Below, piece after piece: positions 1 to 7,406 of a stretch of DNA of 64,000 bases. Below the pieces are notes generated by a model that was not told where the DNA came from, ran no database searches, and saw only the letters and a program-made list of their open reading frames with translations. Position numbers and translations under genes: made by a program. Source of the DNA: Marinomonas sp. SBI8L (GTDB lineage Bacteria > Pseudomonadota > Gammaproteobacteria > Pseudomonadales > Marinomonadaceae); the NCBI RefSeq assembly GCF_001624705.1, contig NZ_JSEO01000005.1:1-64000 (forward strand), given 5' to 3'. Position 1 is the stretch's first letter, and each line of letters begins with the position of its first letter.

Positions 1-7
1 TCAATTT
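1..7 (-). rRNA. 16S rRNA gene, first bases only (runs off left edge)
   Basis: Read on the minus strand, the last seven bases before the edge are AAATTGA. That is how mature gammaproteobacterial 16S rRNA begins (E. coli AAATTGAAGAGTTTGATC). The call rests on the upstream leader, which carries a boxA, a GTGTGGGCACTCG element and an rrn P1-type promoter in the right order and orientation. The rest of the gene is outside the window. Confidence 0.7.
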
Positions 8-118
8 TTTTGTAGTCATTCGAACATCAATTGAATAAACAATTAACAACTCGAACAACTTGCTGAAGTCTCTAGCGAGTGCCCACACAAATTATCTGAT
101 TAACTATTTTAAAGAGCG
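8..118 (-). promoter_or_regulatory. rRNA operon leader with boxA antitermination element
   Basis: On the minus strand the segment at about 105-118 reads GCTCTTTAAAAT, close to the boxA motif TGCTCTTTAACA. It is followed by ATCAGATAATTTGTGTGGGC and then ACTCG (about 76-100), nearly the same as the E. coli rrn leader ATCAGACAATCTGTGTGGGC followed by ACTCG. The leader runs into the predicted 16S 5' end at position 7. It would load the Nus antitermination complex and supply half of the RNase III processing stem. Confidence 0.8.
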
Positions 119-202
119 TCTGACTTACTAAACAATGTTTTGTTTGTAGTTGCTTACTTGGTAAGCTGTCGGTGTAGTCTTGTTTGCTACCCCGTGTCAG
201 TG

Positions 203-275
203 GATGCGTATAATATACATCTCAGATTTTATGGCAAGCGCTTTTTACTATTTTTCTGAATTAATTCAAATAAAT
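203..275 (-). promoter_or_regulatory. rrn P1-type promoter with AT-rich UP element
   Basis: Minus strand: -35 TTGCCA (232-237), 16-bp spacer, -10 TATTAT (210-215), then a GC-rich discriminator and CCACTGACACGG. The last string also occurs at the start site of E. coli rrn P1 promoters. Bases 238-275 upstream of the -35 are strongly A/T-rich, as expected for an UP element. Positions 276-435 show nothing further. Confidence 0.8.
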
Positions 276-435
276 AGCCACAAGCCATACGTTTGATTAC
301 TTATCAAACAATTTAGCCAGCAAAGCTAGCCTTTATGTACATTTATTAAGCTAAACAGCAAAGTCTTAAACAAGCTACCACCCCAATCAAACTCAAGCAA
401 ACAAACAAAGTATCAACCCAATGGAATTCGCCCAT

Positions 436-467
436 AAAAAAAGGGAGCCTGAGCTCCCTTTTTTAAA
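436..467 (-). terminator. Intrinsic terminator of oadGAB, symmetrical
   Basis: The stem is AAGGGAGC / GCTCCCTT with a short CTGA loop, flanked by an A-run on one side and a T-run on the other, so it can work in both directions. It lies about 60 bases past the oadB stop and just upstream of the rrn promoter region, insulating the two transcription units. Confidence 0.85.
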
Positions 468-526
468 TTGGCCGTAAAAGCCTGCTATAAAGGCAGGCTA
501 GCTAAGAAAACTCAGCAACCAAATAA

Positions 527-1699
527 TTAACCACCTACATAACTAAGCATAACACCCGCTGCTACTGCAGATCCGATTACACCCGCTACGTTTGGCCCCA
601 TGGCGTGCATAAGCAGGAAGTTTTGCTTATTCGCTTCCAGACCAACTTTGTTCGCAACACGAGCAGCCATTGGAACAGCGGATACCCCTGCTGCACCAAT
701 CAATGGGTTTATATCGTGCGCAGAGAACTTGTTCAATGCTTTAGCCATCAACACACCTGTTGCAGTACCGATAGAGAAGGCAACCAAACCAAGAGACAGG
801 ATCCCTAAAGTTTCAACATTTAAAAAGTCTTCAGCACTTAACTTAGAACCAACACCTAAACCTAACATAATAGTTACTACGTTAATCAAAGCATTTTGTG
901 CTGTGTCACTCAGACGATCAACAACACCAGACTCTTTCATTAGGTTACCAAAGCAGAACATGCCTAATAGTGGTGCCGCTGATGGTAAGAACGCCGCAGC
1001 CAAAACTGTCACTACAATTGGGAAGACAATCTTTTCAGTTTTAGTAACATGACGTAGCTGAACCATTTTGATCGCACGTTCTTCTTGAGTAGTAAGCGCT
1101 CTCATTATAGGTGGCTGAATCAGAGGCACCAATGCCATATATGAGTATGCCGCTACGGCAATAGCTCCTAATAAATCAGGTGCCAATCGACTAGCAACAA
1201 AGATAGCTGTAGGGCCATCTGCTCCACCGATAATCCCGATAGCTGCGGCATCAGCGAGAGTAAAGTCCATGATACCAAATGCACCAAGCATTACTGCACC
1301 AATTACCGTTGCAAAGATACCAAATTGTGCCGCCGCCCCTAAAAGAAGTGTTTTTGGGTTAGCCAGCATAGGACCGAAATCAGTCATGGCACCAACACCC
1401 ATAAAGATGAGCAAGGGGAACAAACCTGTCTCAATACCACCATGATAAATGTAGTATTGTAGACCACCTGGAGTAACCAAATGCCCTGCTGCATCATACA
1501 CTGGCGCTGACATAAAGCCGGCACCAGGAATGTTAACAAGAATGGCTCCGATACCAATTGGCAATAAAAGCAAAGGTTCAAAACCTTTCTTTATGGCGAG
1601 GTATACCAACAAAAGTCCCACCGCCATCATAACCGCTTGACCAAATTCAAGCTGGTAGATACCTGTATCGTGATACAGGTTGAGTAATTTACTTTCCAT
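527..1699 (-). CDS. oadB: Oxaloacetate decarboxylase, beta chain (Na+-pumping)
   Basis: OadB is the polytopic inner-membrane subunit that decarboxylates carboxybiotin and couples this to Na+ export. The 390-residue protein is hydrophobic throughout. Residues essential in the Klebsiella enzyme (Asp203, Tyr229, Asn373, Gly377, Ser382, Arg389) map with a constant offset of 42 to D161 (in GGADGP), Y187, N331, G335, S340 and R347, so all catalytic and Na+-binding positions are kept. The N-terminus is shorter than in Klebsiella. It is the last gene of oadGAB, 13 bases after oadA, and is followed by a strong terminator. Confidence 0.95.
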   Translation of the reverse strand: MESKLLNLYHDTGIYQLEFGQAVMMAVGLLLVYLAIKKGFEPLLLLPIGIGAILVNIPGAGFMSAPVYDAAGHLVTPGGLQYYIYHGGIETGLFPLLIFMGVGAMTDFGPMLANPKTLLLGAAAQFGIFATVIGAVMLGAFGIMDFTLADAAAIGIIGGADGPTAIFVASRLAPDLLGAIAVAAYSYMALVPLIQPPIMRALTTQEERAIKMVQLRHVTKTEKIVFPIVVTVLAAAFLPSAAPLLGMFCFGNLMKESGVVDRLSDTAQNALINVVTIMLGLGVGSKLSAEDFLNVETLGILSLGLVAFSIGTATGVLMAKALNKFSAHDINPLIGAAGVSAVPMAARVANKVGLEANKQNFLLMHAMGPNVAGVIGSAVAAGVMLSYVGG

Positions 1700-1712
1700 T
1701 CTAACGAAACCT

Positions 1713-3500
1713 CTACAGAGTAACTAAGGTTTGACCCACTTGAACAGAGTCACCTTCTTTAACTTGGATATTCCCAATAACACCGCTCTTAGGTGCAGAG
1801 ACTTCAGTCTCCATTTTCATTGCCTCTAGGATGAAGATAGTTTCACCTTCCTCAACCTGTTGACCTGGAGATACTAGGATTTTAAAGATATTACCCGCAA
1901 GTGGTGCGGGAACAGGTTCACCTGAAGCAGCTGGGGCAGCAGCTACTGGAGCAGCCGCAGTTGGTGCAGCACCTGTTGGCTGAATATTTGTCACATCACC
2001 ACCATCGGCAACTTGAACAACATATTCCTGACCACCAACACTTACAGTGTAAACACTTGCCTCACCAGGAGTAGCAGATGGTGCAGATGTAACCTCAGGC
2101 TCAGTACCAGGAACTGGCTCAAATGCATCTGGATTATCACGATTTTCAATAAACTTCAGACCAATTTGAGGGAATAGAGCATAAGTTAGAACATCATCAA
2201 TTTGCTCACCAGAAAGCTTCAAGCCCTTCTCTTTTGCAATATCTTCAAGTTCTGTTGTTAACTTATCCATTTCAGCTTCAAGCAAATCAGCTGGACGACA
2301 AGTAATTGCTTCAGCACCATCCAATACTCGAGTTTGTAGCTCAGCATTAAACTCAGAAGGAGCTGCACCATATTCACCTTTAAGAATACCTGCAGTTTCT
2401 TTCGAAATTGATTTATAACGCTCCCCAGTTAAAACATTCAGTACTGCTTGAGTACCTACAATTTGTGATGTTGGCGTTACAAGAGGAATCAATCCAAGAT
2501 CTTCACGTACACGCGGAATTTCAGCCAGTACATCATCAAACTTGTCTGCAGCACCCTGCTCTTTAAGCTGTGACTCCATGTTAGTTAACATGCCACCAGG
2601 AACTTGAGCAATTAGGATACGAGAGTCTGTACCACGTAGAGAACCCTCAAACTTAGCGTACTTCTTACGAACATCACGGAAGTAAGCTGCAATTTCTTCA
2701 AGTAAGCCAAGGTCTAAACCTGTATCACGATCAGTACCTTGAAGCGCAGCAACAACTGACTCAGTCGCACTATGCCCATAAGTCATCGACATAGAAGAGA
2801 TTGCTGTATCAACACGGTCGATGCCAGCTTCTATAGATTTAAGGATTGTCATATCTGACAAACCAGAAGTAGCATGTGCATGCAGCTGAACTTCTAAATC
2901 TGTTTGCGCTTTCAGCAGTGACACCAATTCAAATGCATCATAAGGCGTCAAGATACCTGACATATCTTTGATCGCGATAGATTCAGCACCCATGTCTTCT
3001 AGTTGTTTCGCATAATCAACCCAGTTCTGAGTAGTATGAACACGACTCTTTGTATAAGAGATAGTACCCTGCGCATGTTTTCCCATACCTTTAACTGCTT
3101 TAATTGCAGTTTCTAGGTTACGTGGATCGTTCATGGCATCAAAGATACGGAACACATCTACGCCATTTGTAGCTGCACGCTCAACAAATTTATTAACTAC
3201 GTCATCTGCGTAGTGGCGATAGCCCAACAAGTTTTGACCACGTAGCAACATTTGCTGTGGTGTATTTGGCATGGCTTTTTTCAATTCACGAATACGATCC
3301 CATGGATCTTCGCCAATGAAACGAATGCAGGAGTCGAACGTAGCGCCGCCCCAAGATTCAAGCGACCAATAACCTACTTGATCCAACTTTTCTGCAATCG
3401 GTAACATATCATCGATACGTAGACGTGTTGCAAATAAAGATTGATGAGCATCGCGAAGCACAACATCAGTAATGCCAAGAGGTTGCTTGCTTGTTGTCAT
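1713..3500 (-). CDS. oadA: Oxaloacetate decarboxylase, alpha chain (biotin-dependent)
   Basis: This is the soluble carboxyltransferase subunit, moving the oxaloacetate carboxylate to biotin. It has 595 residues. The N-terminal two thirds is an HMGL-like/PYC C-terminal TIM barrel, with LRDAHQSL at the start and the metal-binding LHAHATSG. An Ala/Pro-rich linker follows (about residues 500-530), then a C-terminal biotinyl domain with EAMKMET. The biotinylated lysine is K562, 33 residues from the C-terminus. It lies between oadG (46-base gap) and oadB (13-base gap). Confidence 0.96.
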   Translation of the reverse strand: MTTSKQPLGITDVVLRDAHQSLFATRLRIDDMLPIAEKLDQVGYWSLESWGGATFDSCIRFIGEDPWDRIRELKKAMPNTPQQMLLRGQNLLGYRHYADDVVNKFVERAATNGVDVFRIFDAMNDPRNLETAIKAVKGMGKHAQGTISYTKSRVHTTQNWVDYAKQLEDMGAESIAIKDMSGILTPYDAFELVSLLKAQTDLEVQLHAHATSGLSDMTILKSIEAGIDRVDTAISSMSMTYGHSATESVVAALQGTDRDTGLDLGLLEEIAAYFRDVRKKYAKFEGSLRGTDSRILIAQVPGGMLTNMESQLKEQGAADKFDDVLAEIPRVREDLGLIPLVTPTSQIVGTQAVLNVLTGERYKSISKETAGILKGEYGAAPSEFNAELQTRVLDGAEAITCRPADLLEAEMDKLTTELEDIAKEKGLKLSGEQIDDVLTYALFPQIGLKFIENRDNPDAFEPVPGTEPEVTSAPSATPGEASVYTVSVGGQEYVVQVADGGDVTNIQPTGAAPTAAAPVAAAPAASGEPVPAPLAGNIFKILVSPGQQVEEGETIFILEAMKMETEVSAPKSGVIGNIQVKEGDSVQVGQTLVTL

Positions 3501-3546
3501 AATTTCAGCCTCTAAAAATGGTGTAGATAGTTAAGTTAGAATTATA

Positions 3547-3801
3547 TTATTGTGATTTAGCTCTGTGCTGATGAATTGCCGCAGTTATGACTGCAGTCAA
3601 TGTCGCATCAACAGTACCAGCAGGTGCTGGCGTAGGAGCTGCAAATTTCTTAGCTTGAACCTCAGGCTCAGCTTCAGGAAAATACTTATTTAACAAAGAC
3701 GACATATAAGTAGTCGCAACAATCAGAATCACTAGAAATGTGAATACAAATCCCATTCCTAAAATCATCAATCCTAAACCGTCTTCAACTAATGTGTTCA
3801 T
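3547..3801 (-). CDS. oadG: Oxaloacetate decarboxylase, gamma chain
   Basis: OadG is the small membrane anchor that assembles the OadA/OadB complex and binds Zn2+. The 84-residue protein has one N-terminal membrane helix (about residues 10-33), a Pro/Ala-rich linker, and a C-terminus with two histidines (AAIHQHRAK), matching the Zn-ligand tail known in the family. A purine-rich ribosome site (AGGGGGAT) lies just before the ATG. It is the first gene of the operon and has a CRP-type palindrome upstream. Confidence 0.93.
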   Translation of the reverse strand: MNTLVEDGLGLMILGMGFVFTFLVILIVATTYMSSLLNKYFPEAEPEVQAKKFAAPTPAPAGTVDATLTAVITAAIHQHRAKSQ

Positions 3802-3821
3802 TTTATCCCCCTGGCTAAAGG

Positions 3822-3864
3822 TTAATCATCTTGCTTGAAGTCCACTTATGTGATCATATTCACA
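3822..3864 (-). promoter_or_regulatory. CRP-type operator and candidate promoter of oadGAB
   Basis: Positions 3849-3864 read TGTGA-TCATAT-TCACA, a perfect match to the CRP/Vfr core TGTGAN6TCACA. A weak -10 (GATTAA, minus strand, 3822-3827) would place transcription start near 3815 and the site centre near -41.5, the class II activation position. The -10 is inferred; the palindrome is seen directly. The site also lies upstream of the divergent dusC. Confidence 0.7.
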
Positions 3865-3955
3865 CCAGCAGCAGACTACTTGTATTTGGTTGTGTTCATT
3901 TTTACCACAAACCAGAACAGTTTCATATTTTTTTTGCATAACAGTTTGGTTATTT

Positions 3956-4963
3956 GTGATACACACACGACTCAATACCCCAATTCCGCCCCAAAACAGC
4001 TCAAAAAACACCCAGCCTCGACTAGCAGTAGCACCAATGGAAGGCATTATGGAACATACCATGCGCCAACTTTTGTCTAAAATCGGCGGAATGGACTACT
4101 TTGTATCTGAATTTGTGCGGGTAACTCAATATCCAGTACCAGCACACACATTCACCAGAATGGTGCCGGAAAACATCCATCAAGCCCATACGGCCTATGA
4201 CCACCCAGTACACACCCAACTGCTTGGTAGCAACCCTGAAACTATGGCTTCAAGCGCACTTAATGCCATTCAATCAGGTGCAACACATATAGATATCAAC
4301 TTTGGCTGTCCTGCAAAAAGAGTAAACGGTCACGGCGGAGGCTCCTTCTTATTACAAAGCCCCGATAATCTATATGAGATTGTCAGCGCAATCAGAACAG
4401 CACTTCCCGAACACATCCCTCTTTCAGCAAAAATCAGATTAGGTTTTGAAGATGAAAGCCTACTTTTTGAAAACGTAGATGCCATAGAAAAAGCAGGTGC
4501 TACCAAACTTGTAATACATGGGCGCACTAAGAAGGATGGCTACAAGCCGCCTGCTCGCTGGGAAAAAATAGGCCAAATCAAATCGAGAACAAACATGCAT
4601 CTTGTTGCCAACGGAGACATCAAGTGCATCAAGTCTTTACTTGCCTGTCAGGCTATCACTGGCTGTGATGAATTTATGATAGGCAGAGGGGTATTAGAAA
4701 ACCCTTTTGTTTTCCAAGAAATCAGACAAGCACTCTCAGGCCTTGTTCCTATAGACTATAGCCAACAACTACCTGAACTGTTCGAAAGCTACTACAAGTT
4801 ACTAGATGGCCATTATGATGAAGTCCCTAAGCTCGGCAGACTAAAACAATGGTGCGGCAGCTTAAGAAAACATTTCCCTGTTATTGAGCAAAACCTGAAA
4901 CCTCTCAGACAAAGCCATTCTGCTAGCGAGTTCTTCCAACAAGTAGAAAACTACATCAAATAG
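3956..4963 (+). CDS. dusC: tRNA-dihydrouridine synthase, DusC type
   Basis: FMN enzyme that reduces uridine to dihydrouridine in tRNA; DusC modifies U16. The conserved fold starts at LAVAPMEG. The catalytic cysteine lies in NFGCPAKRVNGHGGG, and HGRTKKDGY is the nucleotide-binding segment. The start is uncertain: the frame stays open to a TTG at 3890, but no homologous residues precede about 4015. The in-frame GTG at 3956 gives 335 residues, nearer the family's 310-330, so it was chosen. Neither start has a clear ribosome site. The gene diverges from oadG. Confidence 0.88.
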   Translation: MIHTRLNTPIPPQNSSKNTQPRLAVAPMEGIMEHTMRQLLSKIGGMDYFVSEFVRVTQYPVPAHTFTRMVPENIHQAHTAYDHPVHTQLLGSNPETMASSALNAIQSGATHIDINFGCPAKRVNGHGGGSFLLQSPDNLYEIVSAIRTALPEHIPLSAKIRLGFEDESLLFENVDAIEKAGATKLVIHGRTKKDGYKPPARWEKIGQIKSRTNMHLVANGDIKCIKSLLACQAITGCDEFMIGRGVLENPFVFQEIRQALSGLVPIDYSQQLPELFESYYKLLDGHYDEVPKLGRLKQWCGSLRKHFPVIEQNLKPLRQSHSASEFFQQVENYIK

Positions 4964-5132
4964 CATTAACCAGCCAAGGATGGCTATCTAGCCCTCACCC
5001 TATCAGATAAACATCGCTATCTCTATCCGGCCCAACTCACCCCAAGATCAAAACCTAGAAATCACAAAGTTATGGCTTGTGACCACTCAAATAGAAAGAC
5101 AACTGACAGGCACAGAATAAAAGGCCGGCAAA

Positions 5133-5196
5133 GGAAAACAGGAAAACAGGAAAACAGGAAAACAGGAAAACAGGAAAACAGGAAAACAGGAAAACA
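5133..5196. repeat. Eight tandem copies of an 8-bp unit (GGAAAACA)
   Basis: Eight exact head-to-tail copies of GGAAAACA, with part of a further unit on each side, lie between dusC and the tRNA cluster. No gene can be supported here: the open frame across it on the minus strand encodes only repeated FPVFLFSC-type residues. Such repeats are prone to slippage, so copy number may vary between strains. The rest of 4964-5242 shows nothing else. Confidence 0.95.
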
Positions 5197-5242
5197 GTTT
5201 TGTTGAGCTTGAGAAAAAGAAAATACTTTTAAAAAGAAAGAA

Positions 5243-5319
5243 TGGTGCATCCGGGAGGATTCGAACCTCCGACCGCTCGGTTCGTAGCCGAGTACTCTAT
5301 CCAGCTGAGCTACGGATGC
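5243..5319 (-). tRNA. tRNA-Arg(ACG), copy 1
   Basis: Seventy-seven bases folding as a full cloverleaf with encoded CCA. The anticodon loop is CTACGAA, giving ACG (read as ICG). The sequence is essentially that of E. coli tRNA-Arg(ACG). It is the last tRNA of the cluster. Confidence 0.98.
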
Positions 5320-5365
5320 AGTAATCTTTTTTGTAAATTGCTAAGTTTACGAGGTGGGGAGTAAA

Positions 5366-5442
5366 TGGTGCATCCGGGAGGATTCGAACCTCCGACCGCT
5401 CGGTTCGTAGCCGAGTACTCTATCCAGCTGAGCTACGGATGC
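5366..5442 (-). tRNA. tRNA-Arg(ACG), copy 2
   Basis: Identical in sequence to the copies at 5243 and 5504, with encoded CCA. The spacers to its neighbours (46 and 61 bases) differ from each other. Confidence 0.98.
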
Positions 5443-5503
5443 ACAACAGAAACTTACCTATAATCTAGAACTGGATTTTCTAGAAGAACTTCATCATTTT
5501 AAA

Positions 5504-5580
5504 TGGTGCATCCGGGAGGATTCGAACCTCCGACCGCTCGGTTCGTAGCCGAGTACTCTATCCAGCTGAGCTACGGATGC
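5504..5580 (-). tRNA. tRNA-Arg(ACG), copy 3
   Basis: Identical to the other two copies, with encoded CCA. It follows tRNA-Ser by 11 bases, so both are processed from one precursor. Confidence 0.98.
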
Positions 5581-5591
5581 ATCAGAAAAAA

Positions 5592-5681
5592 TGGCGGAGA
5601 GTGAGGGATTCGAACCCTCGATGAGTGTTAACCCATACTCCCTTAGCAGGGGAGCGCCTTCGGCCACTCGGCCAACTCTCC
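5592..5681 (-). tRNA. tRNA-Ser(GCT)
   Basis: Ninety bases with the long variable arm of class II tRNAs. The anticodon stem-loop CTCCCCTGCTAAGGGAG gives anticodon GCT, and CCA is encoded. It is first in the tRNA transcript, downstream of csrA. The same csrA/tRNA-Ser/tRNA-Arg order is known in pseudomonads. Confidence 0.98.
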
Positions 5682-5723
5682 GTTACACGCACAAGAGAAA
5701 TAAAAAACTTCTCCGTAACAAGT

Positions 5724-5758
5724 GCGGCGTAGTATATATTGCTATTCTAAGATGTAAA
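5724..5758 (-). promoter_or_regulatory. Stable-RNA promoter for the tRNA cluster
   Basis: Minus strand: -35 TTTACA (5753-5758), 16-bp spacer, -10 TATACT (5731-5736), then the GC-rich discriminator ACGCCGC. This is the pattern of stringently controlled tRNA promoters. No terminator hairpin separates csrA from it. Confidence 0.7.
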
Positions 5759-5771
5759 GACTTTTTTTAAA

Positions 5772-5960
5772 TTAATCTTCAACTTCTTGTTCATCTTGCT
5801 CTTTTTGGATGCGAAGGTAGATTTCTTCACGGTGAACAGACACATCTTTTGGGGCGTTAATGCCGATGCGTACCTGATTACCTTTAACACCAAGCACAGT
5901 TACAGAGACTTCATCACCAACCATTAGAGTTTCACCAACACGGCGCGTAAGTATAAGCAT
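5772..5960 (-). CDS. csrA: Carbon storage regulator CsrA/RsmA
   Basis: RNA-binding dimer that represses or activates translation by binding GGA motifs in mRNA leaders. It has 62 residues starting [12 protein letters not shown] and includes the conserved VHREEIY segment with the RNA-contacting arginine. The Glu/Asp-rich tail is variable in the family. A strong AAAGGAG ribosome site precedes the ATG. Two antagonist-type RNAs with many GGA motifs are encoded at 18769-19582 in the same window. Confidence 0.97.
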   Translation of the reverse strand: MLILTRRVGETLMVGDEVSVTVLGVKGNQVRIGINAPKDVSVHREEIYLRIQKEQDEQEVED

Positions 5961-5985
5961 AGGTTTCTCCTTTAATATCCTTTAG
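5961..5985 (-). promoter_or_regulatory. csrA leader with two GGA motifs (possible autoregulation)
   Basis: The minus-strand leader has AAAGGA twice, with the GGA triplets at 5978-5980 and 5968-5970; the second is the Shine-Dalgarno sequence. Paired GGA sites over the ribosome site are how CsrA represses its own mRNA in other gammaproteobacteria. Autoregulation here is inferred. Confidence 0.5.
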
Positions 5986-6122
5986 TGAAGCGATTTTGAG
6001 GAAATCACCTCGTTTCTTTGTAAGAAATGACTTACAAAGCGAATTGTAGCGTCTAGATGAAAAATACGCCAATATTTTCACCTAGACTTTTTGCTTATAC
6101 TTAATTTCGCCTCTGATACCGA

Positions 6123-7364
6123 CTATTCAGCTTCAGCTTTAACGCCTGTTCCGCTTAATTCGAAAGAAGAGTGAAGTGAACGTACAGCCAACTCCATATA
6201 TTTCTCATCGATAATGACAGAGACTTTAATCTCAGATGTAGAGATCAACTGAATATTAATAGACTCATCAGCTAACGCTTTAAACATAGTACTCGCTACA
6301 CCAGCATGAGAGCGCATACCAACACCAACAATAGACACTTTCGCTATTTTAGCATCACCTACAACACCACGTGCACCAAGCTCAGCTTGAATAGCTTGCA
6401 GGATCTCCATCGCTTGATCAAATTCATTGCGATGTACAGTAAAGGTAAAATCTGTTGTTCCATCTGCTGAGACATTCTGAACAATCATATCTACTTCGAT
6501 GTTTGCATCACTAATAGGTACCAAGATTTTAGAGGCTATACCTGGAATGTCTGGCACACCTTGTAAGGTTAATTTAGCTTCATCTCGGTTAAACGCAATT
6601 CCAGAAACAGCTGGTTGTTCCATATCTTCATTCCCCTCAGTTGTAATCAATGTGCCTTCACCTTCAGTAAAACTAGAAAGTACACGTAAAGGCACTTGAT
6701 ACTTACCAGCAAATTCAACAGAACGAATTTGTAGAATTTTTGAGCCCAAGCTCGCCATTTCTAACATTTCTTCGAACGTAATCTTATTTAAACGACGAGC
6801 ACTATCTACAACTCGAGGATCAGTCGTGTATACGCCATCAACATCAGTATAAATTTGGCATTCATCCGCTTTCAAAGCAGCAGCCAAGGCAACACCTGTT
6901 GTATCAGAACCACCACGACCAAGGGTAGTGATATTGCCAAACTCATCCGCCCCTTGGAAACCAGCAACCACAACAACACGGCCCGCATCTAAATCCGTAC
7001 GCATAGCCTCTGTATCAATTTCTTGAATACGAGCCTTACCATGTGCACTATCAGTAGTAATACGCACTTGAGAGCCCGTATAAGAACGAGCATCAAGAGC
7101 ACGATTTTTTAATGCCATAGACAGTAAAGCAATAGTGACTTGCTCACCTGTCGATAACAGCACATCCATCTCTCTTTGATCAGGCACTTCTTGCATACTC
7201 TTAGCTAAAGCGACCAAACGATTTGTTTCGCCACTCATAGCTGAGACAACAACAACTACATCATCACCTTGCTCACGGTGCCTTTGCACTCGATCAGCTA
7301 CGGCCTCGATACGCTCTACAGAGCCTACCGATGTGCCGCCATATTTTTGAACTAACAACGCCAT
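6123..7364 (-). CDS. lysC: Aspartate kinase
   Basis: First step of the aspartate family (lysine, methionine, threonine): aspartate + ATP gives aspartyl phosphate. It has 413 residues, the usual length of stand-alone pseudomonad enzymes. The N-terminal kinase domain starts at VQKYGGTSVG, with GRGGSDTTGVALAAAL in the active site. Two C-terminal ACT domains (about residues 265-410) bind feedback inhibitors. It lies 42 bases after alaS and upstream of csrA, a conserved order. The downstream genes hom and thrC are elsewhere in this window. Confidence 0.96.
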   Translation of the reverse strand: MALLVQKYGGTSVGSVERIEAVADRVQRHREQGDDVVVVVSAMSGETNRLVALAKSMQEVPDQREMDVLLSTGEQVTIALLSMALKNRALDARSYTGSQVRITTDSAHGKARIQEIDTEAMRTDLDAGRVVVVAGFQGADEFGNITTLGRGGSDTTGVALAAALKADECQIYTDVDGVYTTDPRVVDSARRLNKITFEEMLEMASLGSKILQIRSVEFAGKYQVPLRVLSSFTEGEGTLITTEGNEDMEQPAVSGIAFNRDEAKLTLQGVPDIPGIASKILVPISDANIEVDMIVQNVSADGTTDFTFTVHRNEFDQAMEILQAIQAELGARGVVGDAKIAKVSIVGVGMRSHAGVASTMFKALADESINIQLISTSEIKVSVIIDEKYMELAVRSLHSSFELSGTGVKAEAE

Positions 7365-7406
7365 AGTTTTTTATTTAAACCCACATTATTTGCCTTAACG
7401 GCTTTT

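Noticed and set aside
209-214. TATAAT on the plus strand as a rightward promoter
   Set aside because: No -35 at proper spacing. The same bases form the -10 of a leftward rrn P1-type promoter with matching discriminator.
600-1052. 150-codon open frame on the plus strand
   Set aside because: It lies wholly antisense to oadB, whose catalytic residues are all intact. The translation shows no domain.
5062-5250. 62-codon frame across the 8-bp repeat
   Set aside because: Its product is only the translated repeat; no start signals and no homology.
5133-5580. Possible CRISPR array or attachment site made of repeats
   Set aside because: The repeats are an 8-bp tandem array without spacers and three complete tRNA genes; no cas genes, integrase or split tRNA end.
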